A stretch of 64,000 nt of DNA from Chitinophagales bacterium (lineage in GTDB: Bacteria; Bacteroidota; Bacteroidia; Chitinophagales; UBA2359), in NCBI GenBank assembly GCA_041392475.1, contig JAWKLZ010000002.1:2240501-2304500 (forward strand). The letters are read 5' to 3'. The translations under genes and the position numbers were made by a program. The stretch's first letter is position 1. Each line of letters starts with the position of its first letter. Below are positions 1-7,973 of the stretch, one piece after another. A model generated the notes under the pieces. That model was not told where the DNA came from. It searched no databases and worked only from the letters and a program-made list of their open reading frames with translations.

Positions 1-141
1 CCAACTATTTTTTTGGTTTGGATTCAAAGCATACATCTCAAATTCACCATCTAAGTATCCCAACCAATGTCCGCAGGATTCACAAAGCGTATTTTCAAAA
101 AAAACAGGATGGTTGCAATTACTGCATTGAAATATTTTCAT
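1..141 (-). CDS. Zinc-ribbon N-terminus of a putative zinc-binding metallopeptidase (partial)
   Basis: This is only the first 47 codons of a gene that runs off the left edge. The translation starts MKIFQCSNCNHPVFFEN and has two CxxC knuckles (CSNC and CESC) followed by GHWLGYL. That layout matches the N-terminal zinc ribbon of the Peptidase_Mx type (putative zinc-binding metallopeptidases of Bacteroidota and Proteobacteria), in which the protease domain follows the ribbon. The catalytic HExxH part would lie outside the window, so the peptidase function is inferred from the ribbon alone. The start was chosen at the ATG right before the first cysteine pair. No close upstream neighbour on the same strand. 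Confidence 0.65.
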   Translation of the reverse strand, partial: MKIFQCSNCNHPVFFENTLCESCGHWLGYLDGEFEMYALNPNQKNSW

Positions 142-276
142 TTTTCACTTTTAATCGTTTCAAACAATTAAGTCATATCTTAGTTTAATTTTTCATTCAT
201 CAAATTTCACGGTATAACTCTGAGTATTTTGTAATTATTCAAAGGATAGCATCTTGTTCTTCAGGAGGGGGAGTTT

Positions 277-517
277 TTTTAGACTTTGGACAGATTTAGA
301 GTTATCAAATACTTGAAAAATACTTGAAAAATGCTTGTTTTCAAGTATTTGACAGTTAGTTTTTTGTGACTCAAACCATTATTTGGACTCTTGAACTTAT
401 GGGGTAATTTTCAAGAGTCCAAATAATGCTGCCTTAAATGGTTGGTTTAATCGTAACTGGTTCAATACCATACAAAATTTGTAATCACTAAACACAAATT
501 TCGTCCAAAGTCTAAAG
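277..517. repeat. MITE-like element, copy A, with central long hairpin
   Basis: A 14-bp perfect inverted repeat (TTTAGACTTTGGAC at 278-291 and its complement at 503-516) bounds about 240 bp with no coding potential. In the middle lies a 19-bp perfect inverted repeat (377-395 and 410-428) with a 14-nt loop. The same terminal word, GACTTTGGAC, bounds a second non-coding block at 37848-37992. Non-coding, hairpin-rich and bounded by shared inverted ends, it resembles a non-autonomous mobile element or an intergenic palindromic repeat. No target-site duplication was identified. Confidence 0.5.
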
Positions 518-559
518 TTTTTATAAAATACGGAATATCACACAAAGTAAAAAGAAAAA

Positions 560-590
560 GGTGTTGATAATTGAAGTAATTACCAACACC
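560..590 (-). terminator. Rho-independent terminator candidate downstream of the ankyrin gene
   Basis: Stem GGTGTTGATAATT / AATTACCAACACC (one mismatch, 5-nt loop). Read on the minus strand it is followed by a T-rich run (TTTTTCTTTTTAC). It lies about 180 bp after the stop of the gene at 774-1334. Confidence 0.5.
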
Positions 591-773
591 TAATTGCTAT
601 CATGACTTTAAGTTTGGGAATAATAAGGGATGTTATTACTCTTTCACTTTTCATCCTCCTAAAGACGGCTTTTTTTATCATCTGTCACCTTTTATGACAA
701 AAAAAATAAATTTTCTTTTTGATTTGCACCTTCAAAATATTTGATTAAAATATATGTTATTTTTCAAATGTTT

Positions 774-1334
774 TTATGCTGGTTTTCCGCCTGCTTTGGT
801 GAGAACTGCTATCATTTCGGTTCTGTGCAATATTTCTGCAAAATCAAGTGGGGTAATGTCTCTGAACTTAGCATTTACATTTGCACCTACTTCAATCAAT
901 ATTATCAATGCTTCCAAATTATTAGTTGAAATGGCATGGGCAATCAGAGGAATCCCCAATATAGGAATATCTACACTGTCAATATCCATTGCCATATCTG
1001 ATTGAAGTAGGCTCTTCAACATCACATTTTGGCGTTTTTTGATTAGAAAAGGGATGAGTTCTCCCACAGCTAATGCTGGTGTCACAGTCACTTTTGTATC
1101 AATTAATAACTGAAAAGCAAACTCATTGTTACAGTGTGCTGCAACGACCAATGGATTTCGGTAAGTAGTAGGATTGTAATCGTCCAAATCTACTTTTAGC
1201 GTTATTAACTCTTGAAGAATTCGGTGCTGATGCCTCAAGATGACTTTTCGCAATAGGAGGGCGTTGGTGGTATAAAGAGGTAGGTTTAAAGTTATCTTTA
1301 TTTCATCAATACGGTTGTGTTGTTCTTCTTGCAT
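774..1334 (-). CDS. Ankyrin-repeat protein
   Basis: A 186-residue soluble protein with no signal peptide or membrane segment. It shows degenerate ankyrin repeats: residues about 55-80 (NPLVVAAHCNNEFAFQLLID) and about 125-180 (GIPLIAHAISTNNLEALIIL, then GANVNAK..TPLDFAEILHR). The second pair has the usual TPL helix start and the G-A-N-V-N beta-hairpin. Ankyrin repeats are protein-binding scaffolds, so a cytoplasmic protein-protein interaction role is likely, but the partner is unknown. It stands alone, 190 bp from the peptidoglycan hydrolase gene upstream on the same strand and separated from it by a terminator. The start ATG is preceded by an AT-rich spacer without a Shine-Dalgarno sequence, as usual in this phylum. 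Confidence 0.75.
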   Translation of the reverse strand: MQEEQHNRIDEIKITLNLPLYTTNALLLRKVILRHQHRILQELITLKVDLDDYNPTTYRNPLVVAAHCNNEFAFQLLIDTKVTVTPALAVGELIPFLIKKRQNVMLKSLLQSDMAMDIDSVDIPILGIPLIAHAISTNNLEALIILIEVGANVNAKFRDITPLDFAEILHRTEMIAVLTKAGGKPA

Positions 1335-1446
1335 GTATATTGGCAGTTGGTTTCTTATGAAAAAACGAAACTACAAATATTTGATTCATACCTCCAAAAA
1401 AAAGATGGTAGTCTATTGGTCAAAATATTGTTTCTTCAAATAGAAA

Positions 1447-1478
1447 AGCCGCCTATAGAAATGAATCAATAGGCGGCT
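1447..1478 (-). terminator. Rho-independent terminator after the glucosaminidase-LysM gene
   Basis: Perfect 10-bp stem AGCCGCCTAT / ATAGGCGGCT with a 12-nt loop, followed on the minus strand by TTTCTATTTG. It sits 47 bp past the stop of the gene at 1525-2874. Confidence 0.75.
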
Positions 1479-1524
1479 CTTAAATCTAAACCTGAATTTG
1501 TCACTGAGATTTTCTTTGGTGGAT

Positions 1525-2874
1525 TTATGGCTCAATGACCAATCTTGTACCAGGCTTTATATTTGTGTCTGCAAGTCCATTGCTTTTTTTGATTTGCTCC
1601 ACTTTTGTATTGTACTTGCGTGCCAATCCATATAGGGTTTCTCCTTCTTTGACGGTGTGGGTAATTTTGCTTGAAGCATTTGGCTTTGGCGTTTCCTTTG
1701 TAGTAATTGCCTTTTCGTTTGTTGTACTGTTCTTTTTTTTCCAACTATTCAAAGCGGTGAATAGGTCTGCTTTAGCTTCCGTTTTAACTGTTTTTTTACT
1801 TGGTTTAGGAGTAACTTCTGCCACTGCTACGCTTTTCTCTGGTTTGGAAACAACCTTTGGCTTTACCTCTTCCTTTTTCTTTGGAGTTGGTTTAGTAGCA
1901 GCAATCGTATTTTTACTCGGTTCTGCTTCTTTTTTAACAACAGGTTTTGGTATTGTTTTTTTGACTTCTGCAATTGTAGTCTTTGTTGCAGTTTTCTTAT
2001 TAGAAGCCACAACAACGGTCTTTACTACTTTTTTAGGTGCAACTGTTTTTGGTTCTGGTTTAGCAATAGAGGGTAGCTTAGCACTGGCAATTATCTTAGG
2101 ACTGGATTTTTCTTCCGCTTTGGCTACTGTACTTTCAGTATCTGTTGTACTACTCCAACCATAAGTAGTGGTCATCATTGGTGTACGTCGTTTGATAGAG
2201 CTTAACAAACTTGGTTGTGATGGGCGATCGTTTATAAACCAAGTGGGATACAAATCTTCTTCATTCATCATGCCTTTCAATAAAAGTTGGTAATCACGCA
2301 TAATGCGATCTAATTTCTCTTGTTGAAGTTGTTCTTTGCTTCTGTCAAAAGTATGGAGTTGGTATCTTTCTATGATGCGAATGAGGTGACTACCATATTG
2401 GGTATTGGTGGCATAACCTGCTTTGCCCAGACCTGTTGCCCATGAACGATAATCACTTGGTTTGTATCTAAATAGAAAAGAATAGCGGCTGTTATTTGCC
2501 AAAAAATTGGAGTGGTCTCGATAAGATGTTCCACCTGTGGTGTATTTTCTAAAGCACTCTAAGTCTTCATCGTCATTGGCATAAACTGTTTTTCCTGACC
2601 AACTGCTGTGGCATTTAATGCCAAAATGATTGTTTGCACTGCGGGCTAAATAGCTGTTGCCGTAAGCTGATTCTAGAATTCCTTGTGCTAAAGTAATACT
2701 TGCAGGAATACGAGTGCGTTGCATCTCGTTGATGGCAATGTTTTTATATTGGTTAATGTAGTGTAATACTGAAAATTTGGTTGGGGTACTCTTATTTGCA
2801 GAGAGAGTGGTGAAAGTCGCATCTATTACAAATAACAATACGACTAAGATTAAAAATTTGGTAAACCTACTCAT
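1525..2874 (-). CDS. Glucosaminidase domain and LysM peptidoglycan hydrolase
   Basis: A 449-residue exported murein hydrolase. Residues 5-18 form an N-terminal signal or membrane anchor. Residues about 38-195 are a glucosaminidase (FlgJ/LytG-like, PF01832) domain, with the probable catalytic glutamate E68 in GILESAYG and the conserved NNHFGIKC and YRDHSNFL motifs. Residues about 225-400 are a long low-complexity linker rich in Lys, Pro, Thr, Ala and Val, and residues about 404-447 are one LysM module (HTVKEGETLYGLARKYNT). The domain order suggests hydrolysis of glycan strands while held on peptidoglycan by LysM, in growth or division. It is monocistronic, with its own terminator. An open frame antisense to the linker is a composition artefact. 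Confidence 0.9.
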   Translation of the reverse strand: MSRFTKFLILVVLLFVIDATFTTLSANKSTPTKFSVLHYINQYKNIAINEMQRTRIPASITLAQGILESAYGNSYLARSANNHFGIKCHSSWSGKTVYANDDEDLECFRKYTTGGTSYRDHSNFLANNSRYSFLFRYKPSDYRSWATGLGKAGYATNTQYGSHLIRIIERYQLHTFDRSKEQLQQEKLDRIMRDYQLLLKGMMNEEDLYPTWFINDRPSQPSLLSSIKRRTPMMTTTYGWSSTTDTESTVAKAEEKSSPKIIASAKLPSIAKPEPKTVAPKKVVKTVVVASNKKTATKTTIAEVKKTIPKPVVKKEAEPSKNTIAATKPTPKKKEEVKPKVVSKPEKSVAVAEVTPKPSKKTVKTEAKADLFTALNSWKKKNSTTNEKAITTKETPKPNASSKITHTVKEGETLYGLARKYNTKVEQIKKSNGLADTNIKPGTRLVIEP

Positions 2875-3221
2875 AAGTGATATCTAAGTTTATTCAAAAA
2901 AAAATATGCAAAGTCTATGGGTTGATTTAGATATGGTCTTTTGATAAGTAATATTTAAATAATAGATTCGATATTGTTTTGTGGGTATTATTGAAGTGCA
3001 TTTAGGTTTTGCAATGGATTAGTTTCAAAGAACTAAGATTATTTTTCAGCCATATTAAAAATAATTTCTACTATTTATTTTTTGATTATTATGGTTTAAA
3101 CTCCTTAACAATTAGTTATAAAATAGTTTTTTGTATGACGTTTTTATGACACATTCCTTTTTTAGGAGCGCAAAGTTAGGGAAATATTTTTTTGTATAAA
3201 AAATTTACTTAGAAAACTTGA
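2875..3221. other. Non-coding AT-rich spacer
   Basis: About 350 bp without a credible gene, RNA or repeat. It holds the 5' leader of the peptidoglycan hydrolase gene. TAGACTTTG, read on the minus strand near 2920, is one base off the Bacteroidota -7 box. Confidence 0.4.
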
Positions 3222-3956
3222 CTATATGTTCCATAATTCCCACGATTTTTCTGCTTGAAGATAAAGCATTTCCATCCCATTTTTGAAGGCTGCACCTTTT
3301 AGCTTTCCTTTAATTAGAAAAATTGTTTTTTCGGGATTGTAAATCAAATCAAAAAATAAATGTTTTGGGCTTGCATATTGATAAGGAATGTCTGGAAAAT
3401 CGTTTATGTTGGGTGACATTCCGAGAGGTGTTGTATGAATGATTAGGTGGTGGGTATTCATTATTTCTTCGTCTATTTCATCGTACTTCAATTGGTTTGC
3501 AGATGGATTTCGAGATACTAAGCGATAGGTGATACCTAGTCTTTTCAGTACATAGGTTACTGCTTTAGATGCTCCTCCTGTTCCGAGTACCAATGCTTTT
3601 TGGTGGTGTGGTTTCAATAGGGGCTGTAAGGAGGTTTCAAAACCATATGCATCTGTATTGAAGCCTATTTTTTTACCATCTTTGTCAATCCGAATAGTGT
3701 TAACTGCGCCTATGGCCTGTGCTTCGTTGCTAATTTCATCTAAAAAAGGAATTACGGCTTCTTTATAGGGAATGGTTACGTTTAGACCTTTTAAATAGGG
3801 GGTTTTATGAATTAAATTTTTTATTTCTGTTATATTTTGTAGAGGATAAGCATTGTAGCTTGCATCTTCAATTTCTTCTCTAAAGAACTTTTCATTGAAG
3901 TAGGTGGGCGAAAAAGTGTGGGATAATGGATATCCAATGAGTCCAAAAGTACGCAT
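3222..3956 (-). CDS. aroE: Shikimate dehydrogenase (NADP+)
   Basis: Reduces 3-dehydroshikimate to shikimate with NADPH in the aromatic amino acid pathway, in the cytoplasm. The 244 residues show the substrate-binding SHTFSPTYFNEKFF segment near the N-terminus, the catalytic lysine K65 in NVTIPYKE, GAVNTI, the catalytic aspartate D102 in NTDAYGF, the nucleotide-binding turn GTGGAS (125-130) and TPLGMSP. It is a little shorter than the classical 270-residue enzyme, as is common in Bacteroidota. The gene is divergent from tamL across a 131-bp region carrying a promoter for each direction. No other shikimate genes are nearby. Confidence 0.95.
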   Translation of the reverse strand: MRTFGLIGYPLSHTFSPTYFNEKFFREEIEDASYNAYPLQNITEIKNLIHKTPYLKGLNVTIPYKEAVIPFLDEISNEAQAIGAVNTIRIDKDGKKIGFNTDAYGFETSLQPLLKPHHQKALVLGTGGASKAVTYVLKRLGITYRLVSRNPSANQLKYDEIDEEIMNTHHLIIHTTPLGMSPNINDFPDIPYQYASPKHLFFDLIYNPEKTIFLIKGKLKGAAFKNGMEMLYLQAEKSWELWNI

Positions 3957-3994
3957 AGATGAATGTTTTAATGCTATTGTGTAGAAATGTGCTG

Positions 3995-4002
3995 CAAAGG
4001 TA
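3995..4002 (-). promoter_or_regulatory. Bacteroidota -7 box for aroE
   Basis: TACCTTTG on the minus strand matches the TAnnTTTG -7 consensus exactly, 39 bp upstream of the aroE start. No good -33 TTTG is present at the right distance. Confidence 0.4.
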
Positions 4003-4033
4003 ATAAGGAAATCAAATAGTTAACCTAAGAGCC

Positions 4034-4066
4034 TTTGAAGCGTTGTTTATTTGAAGTTTATTTTCG
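4034..4066 (+). promoter_or_regulatory. Bacteroidota-type promoter for tamL
   Basis: TTTG at 4034-4037, a 21-nt spacer, then TATTTTCG at 4059-4066 (one mismatch to TAnnTTTG). It lies 21 bp before the ATG of the TamL gene. Confidence 0.4.
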
Positions 4067-4087
4067 AATTTTATTATTTTAGCCATT

Positions 4088-6469
4088 ATGCGAAAGCCTT
4101 ATTATAATTACTTGTTTTTAATTATTTTATATAGTTTATCAGTTGCTTTTTTTAGTAGTTGTACTGGATTGAAAACTTTGGGTGAGGGCGATGTACTTCA
4201 CAATTCAACAAGTATTGTTTTCGATAGTACAGAGGTGATGAATAAAAAAATAAAGTTGAGCGATGACTTATATTTGCTTTCTCGTCCTATTCCTAATAGA
4301 AAGTTTTTAATTTTTCGCCCTAATTTGGCTTTTTATCATTTTGCTAGTAAATCTAAAAAGGAAAAAGGGTTTAGAGCGTGGCTCAAAAATCGATTTGGAG
4401 AAGCTCCTACGCTTTATGATACCTCTAAACTTCAGATTTCGACGATAAAAATGGAGAAGTACCTTAAAGATCAAGGCTATTTTGGCTCAAAAGTATCTCA
4501 TGTTAGCACTTTTAAAAGAGATAGTACGCTGGCAGATGTTGTTTACCATGTTGAAAGTAATGGACAATATGTAATCAGTGAGGTAGAATTTCCAATTGCC
4601 GAAACGGGTGTGGGAAAAGTTGTGAAAGACAAAAGATCTTCTAGTGCATTGAAACTTGAGGAGCCTTATCAACTGTCCAATATAGTAGAGGAACGCAATC
4701 GGCTGACTTATGATATTAGAAATGCAGGCTATTATGATTTCAATAAAAATTATGTTTTTTTTGAAGTCGACAGTACATTGGGAGATTTGAATACAAAAAT
4801 AAAAGTGAACATTGCTGAACCTTCCGACTCTACACAACACTACGATTATATCTACAATGATATTTTTGTGTTTCCCAATTATACTTTGGATAAGATGATT
4901 CCTCCCAGCGAAAACGATACTTTGTTGTATCGCTATTTTACATTTATCAATTCTAAAAACAATATCCAACCCAAACCGATTGACAAAAATACGCTTCTGA
5001 AGAAAGGGGTGTTATTTGCTCAAAAATCCCATGACTTTACGGTTAATCGCTTGATGTCTTTGGGGATTTTTAAGTTTATAAACATTAAGTATGAGCCTTT
5101 TGTGGATAGTATCACTGGACAGCATTATTTGGATAGTTACCTATATCTTACTCCAAGTGTTTGGCGACAATTGGGAGCAGATTTTGAAGTGAGTCATAAA
5201 AATGGTGTTGGAGATTTCTTAGGGATTTCTGGTAAATTTTCTTATACTAATAAAAATACTTTTCGTGGAGCAGAACGATTGGAACTGAGTTTGACGGGTG
5301 GTTTAGAAACACAATTGCAGGGTAAAGGAGGCTTGATTAACATTATTGACCTCAATCCTGCATTGGATTTGACTTTTCCGTGGTTTATCACACCTTTTAA
5401 GATTAAAAGCCCTTCGCAATACTACATCCCTTATACCCACTTAAATATCAATTACAATCTACAAAAACGACTGAATTTTTATAATTATAATGCTGCCAAT
5501 ATCAGTTTTGGATATAAATGGCAAGATAGCCCTAAAACTTGGCATGAAATCAACCCTATTGTGCTGTCATTGGTAGATTTGTCTAATACACAACCTGCAT
5601 TTGACTCTCTTTTACTTGCCAATCCCCGCCTAAAAACGAGCTTTCAAGATATTGTTATCATGGGTTTGAACTACACCCATACCTACTCCAATCCCAGTTA
5701 CAATGGCTCTGGAAACCTGCTTTATCACCGAATTACGGGCGATGTTTCTGGTAATTTGTTTAGGTTACTTGCAGGATTATTCAATAAAAATGGCACAAAA
5801 CCTTATGAGTTTCTCAATGTGCCTGTCACGCAGTATGCTCGAATTGACGGTGATGTGAGATTTTTTAGAAATTTCTCAACGGGCAGTGTACTCGCCACTC
5901 GATTTGTTGGAGGAATAGGTGTTCCTTATAGCAATTCGGAAGTACTACCCTATATCAAGCAGTTTTTTATTGGTGGTACCAATAGCATTAGGGCTTATCG
6001 CTTTAGAACTTTGGGACCAGGAAGTTACATAAATACTGATGAAACTGCCAACAATCAAGTTGGCTTTTTTGACCAAGCGGGAGACATAAAATTGGAAATG
6101 AACATAGAGTACCGCTTTGACATGTTTTCATTTTTTAAAGGAGCATTTTTTGTAGATGCAGGAAATATCTGGCTGCTTGATTATGATCCAAATCGGCCAG
6201 GAGGCTGGATAAAGGAATCGAATCCCGACAATCCCTCCAAAGGGCAATTGAAGTTGGATAAAATACTGGATGAAATAGCCATTGGAGCAGGTTTTGGCTT
6301 ACGACTGGATTTTGATTTTTTCTTGATTCGTTTTGACTTAGCAACACCTATTCATAGCCCTTTTCTACCCAAAGGAGAGCGTTGGACTTTTAAGGATTTT
6401 CGACCGCTATCCTCACAGTGGCGAAAAGACAACCTTCGTTTGAGTTTGGCCATTGGTTATCCGTTTTGA
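4088..6469 (+). CDS. tamL: Omp85-family outer-membrane assembly lipoprotein, TamL-like
   Basis: A 793-residue precursor with a lipoprotein signal (FFSSCTG, acylated C25), so it should be anchored in the outer membrane. The N-terminal third holds POTRA-like segments (MEKYLKDQGYFGSKVSH and later repeats). Residues about 390-793 form the BamA/TamA-type 16-stranded barrel, with features such as FFIGGTNSIRAYRFRTLGPG, the L6-like region, and a C-terminal strand ending in aromatic residues (LAIGYPF). The lipoprotein form with an Omp85 barrel is typical of Bacteroidota TamL, which acts with TamB in moving material to the outer membrane. No tamB lies in the window. The gene has its own promoter and is followed by a small gene in the same reading frame. 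Confidence 0.85.
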   Translation: MRKPYYNYLFLIILYSLSVAFFSSCTGLKTLGEGDVLHNSTSIVFDSTEVMNKKIKLSDDLYLLSRPIPNRKFLIFRPNLAFYHFASKSKKEKGFRAWLKNRFGEAPTLYDTSKLQISTIKMEKYLKDQGYFGSKVSHVSTFKRDSTLADVVYHVESNGQYVISEVEFPIAETGVGKVVKDKRSSSALKLEEPYQLSNIVEERNRLTYDIRNAGYYDFNKNYVFFEVDSTLGDLNTKIKVNIAEPSDSTQHYDYIYNDIFVFPNYTLDKMIPPSENDTLLYRYFTFINSKNNIQPKPIDKNTLLKKGVLFAQKSHDFTVNRLMSLGIFKFINIKYEPFVDSITGQHYLDSYLYLTPSVWRQLGADFEVSHKNGVGDFLGISGKFSYTNKNTFRGAERLELSLTGGLETQLQGKGGLINIIDLNPALDLTFPWFITPFKIKSPSQYYIPYTHLNINYNLQKRLNFYNYNAANISFGYKWQDSPKTWHEINPIVLSLVDLSNTQPAFDSLLLANPRLKTSFQDIVIMGLNYTHTYSNPSYNGSGNLLYHRITGDVSGNLFRLLAGLFNKNGTKPYEFLNVPVTQYARIDGDVRFFRNFSTGSVLATRFVGGIGVPYSNSEVLPYIKQFFIGGTNSIRAYRFRTLGPGSYINTDETANNQVGFFDQAGDIKLEMNIEYRFDMFSFFKGAFFVDAGNIWLLDYDPNRPGGWIKESNPDNPSKGQLKLDKILDEIAIGAGFGLRLDFDFFLIRFDLATPIHSPFLPKGERWTFKDFRPLSSQWRKDNLRLSLAIGYPF

Positions 6470-6493
6470 TTTTAAACCTCAATTTTTTATATT

Positions 6494-6838
6494 TTGGATA
6501 TTCAACAAACAACTACCCTAATTTGCAAGGATTTTGAACTTGATCTCCCTTTTGGCGAGCAGAATTATTCGTATGAAGAACTCCGCAATTGGTTAGCAGA
6601 AGTGATTGCGCTATGGATTGACAAGAATATGGAACATTTGCTATGGGTTTTGTACCGCTTAGATATTTCTGAGGAAAAAGCTGTGGAAGCATTTTCTTCA
6701 ATGACATCTCCCAGTTTGGCATTGGCTGATTTGGTGATAGCTCGTGAACTACAAAAAATTAGTACCCGACAAAAATACAAGGAGTGGCAAGTGAATCAAG
6801 CTGATAGAGATGAAATAAATGATGTGGAGAGTTGGTAA
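6494..6838 (+). CDS. Conserved-looking small protein of unknown function, TTG start
   Basis: I do not recognise a family. The 114-residue product is acidic, largely helical and soluble (ELRNWLAEVIALWIDKNMEH, DISEEKAVEAFSS), without signal peptide or cysteine pairs. No ATG precedes the conserved-looking start of the frame. The TTG at 6494 lies 24 bp after the tamL TGA and in the same frame, so the gene follows tamL directly and is probably co-transcribed. Codon use looks like that of its neighbours. Initiation at TTG is inference. Read-through of the TGA would make a cytoplasmic tail on an outer-membrane barrel, which is unlikely. Confidence 0.65.
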   Translation: MDIQQTTTLICKDFELDLPFGEQNYSYEELRNWLAEVIALWIDKNMEHLLWVLYRLDISEEKAVEAFSSMTSPSLALADLVIARELQKISTRQKYKEWQVNQADRDEINDVESW

Positions 6839-7321
6839 CAGAATGCATTAAAAAACCCCCACAGAAATCACGTGAAGTGATTAGTCTGAGGAGGTCAAAA
6901 CTAATTATGAAAATAAGAAAAAGCGCCTAATTTTGGAATTGATTTCAACTATATTGAAATACAATTTCATTTATTAGAGTAGTTGTGTTATTTATTATGG
7001 ATTAAACAACACATCTAAACTGACAAAAATAATGCCAAGCAATGTAGGCATGTTTTTTTATCAGTGAATGCAAAAATAAGATTTTTTTGTAGAAACCTAC
7101 AAGATTCTGTATTTATTTTTTTGTGGCTTAAATTGAAACTGCAAAAAGTTATGGCATTTTGGAAGATTTTAAAGCCATTATTTCTCTACTTCAAACACTA
7201 CAAAGACCCTATTGTTCTCAAAGCAACGCTTTTTTATAAACACACGTTGCTTTTAACCAATCGTTTTCTCAAAAAAAATCCCAATCTTTGCACCCTCAAT
7301 TTGCAAAAACAATAAACATAG
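6839..7321 (+). other. Spacer with promoter for the EGF-lipoprotein pair
   Basis: About 480 bp without a convincing gene. AATCTTTG at 7283-7290 is one base from the -7 consensus TAnnTTTG and lies 31 bp before the ATG at 7322. A small hairpin (AATCAC/GTGATT near 6864-6880) and a purine-rich GAGGAGGT follow the upstream gene without a T-run. The open frame at 7064-7315 has no homology that I can recognise and is probably chance. Confidence 0.35.
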
Positions 7322-7972
7322 ATGAAGCAAGCAACAATAACAGGTTTTATAGTAGTTTTTGGTTTTCTGTTTTTAGTAATGACCTCCGTCACCTCCTGCA
7401 AAAAGAACGACCAAGATGCCTGTGGTTTGACCTGTGAGAATGGTGGGATATGTGTAATCGACACCATCAATGGTAATTACTGCGACTGCGCCTTTGGTTA
7501 TTTGGGCGATAACTGCGAAACGTTTGACTTATGTTCATCTCTCGACTGTGAAGCAGGCGGAGGTACGTGTGTATCAGATGGCAAAGGTGGTTTTGTGTGT
7601 GATTGCCCCAATGGTTTCGAAGGGGATTGCACTACTGAAATACGTGACAAATATATTGGCGAATTCAAGACAAAGGATATATGTTCGATTGGAGGCAATT
7701 ATAGCTATACTGTTACCGTTGTTCCTATTGAAGGAGAACTCATGAAGGTGCGCTTTGAAAACTTTGGAGGCTTACTCTCCAGTGTGACTGCCAACCTAAA
7801 GGCTAAAAACCGATTTGAGATTCCGAACCAAAATGACGGTACTGGCAGGTTTTTTGAAAGCATTGGAGATGGAGTCATTGGTACGGTTACACACACCATG
7901 AACCTCAATTATAAAGTGACCTTCGATGATGGTTCTTTTGAAACCTGCGAATTGAGTTTAGAACAAAAATAA
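7322..7972 (+). CDS. EGF-like domain lipoprotein (first of pair)
   Basis: A 216-residue lipoprotein. After a hydrophobic signal comes a lipobox-like VTSC with C26. Two EGF-like modules follow: residues about 34-65 (CGLTCENGGICVID..CDCAFGYLGDNC) and about 72-104 (CSSLDCEAGGGTCVSD..CDCPNGFEGDC), each with the six-cysteine pattern and the C-x-C-xx-G/N-[FY]-x-G end. The C-terminal 110 residues form a beta-rich domain of unknown function starting KYIGEFKTKDICS. It probably sits on the outer membrane and takes part in surface binding, although no function has been shown. One base separates it from a paralogue with the same architecture, so the two form an operon. Confidence 0.8.
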   Translation: MKQATITGFIVVFGFLFLVMTSVTSCKKNDQDACGLTCENGGICVIDTINGNYCDCAFGYLGDNCETFDLCSSLDCEAGGGTCVSDGKGGFVCDCPNGFEGDCTTEIRDKYIGEFKTKDICSIGGNYSYTVTVVPIEGELMKVRFENFGGLLSSVTANLKAKNRFEIPNQNDGTGRFFESIGDGVIGTVTHTMNLNYKVTFDDGSFETCELSLEQK

Positions 7973-7973
7973 C

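Noticed and set aside
1535..2164. 209-codon frame antisense to the peptidoglycan hydrolase linker
   Set aside because: It mirrors the low-complexity Lys/Pro/Thr-rich linker and is a composition artefact.
7064..7315. 83-codon open frame (MNAKIRFFCRNLQ..) upstream of the EGF lipoprotein gene
   Set aside because: Lies in an AT-rich leader, overlaps the promoter of the next gene, shows no recognisable domain and has atypical codon use.
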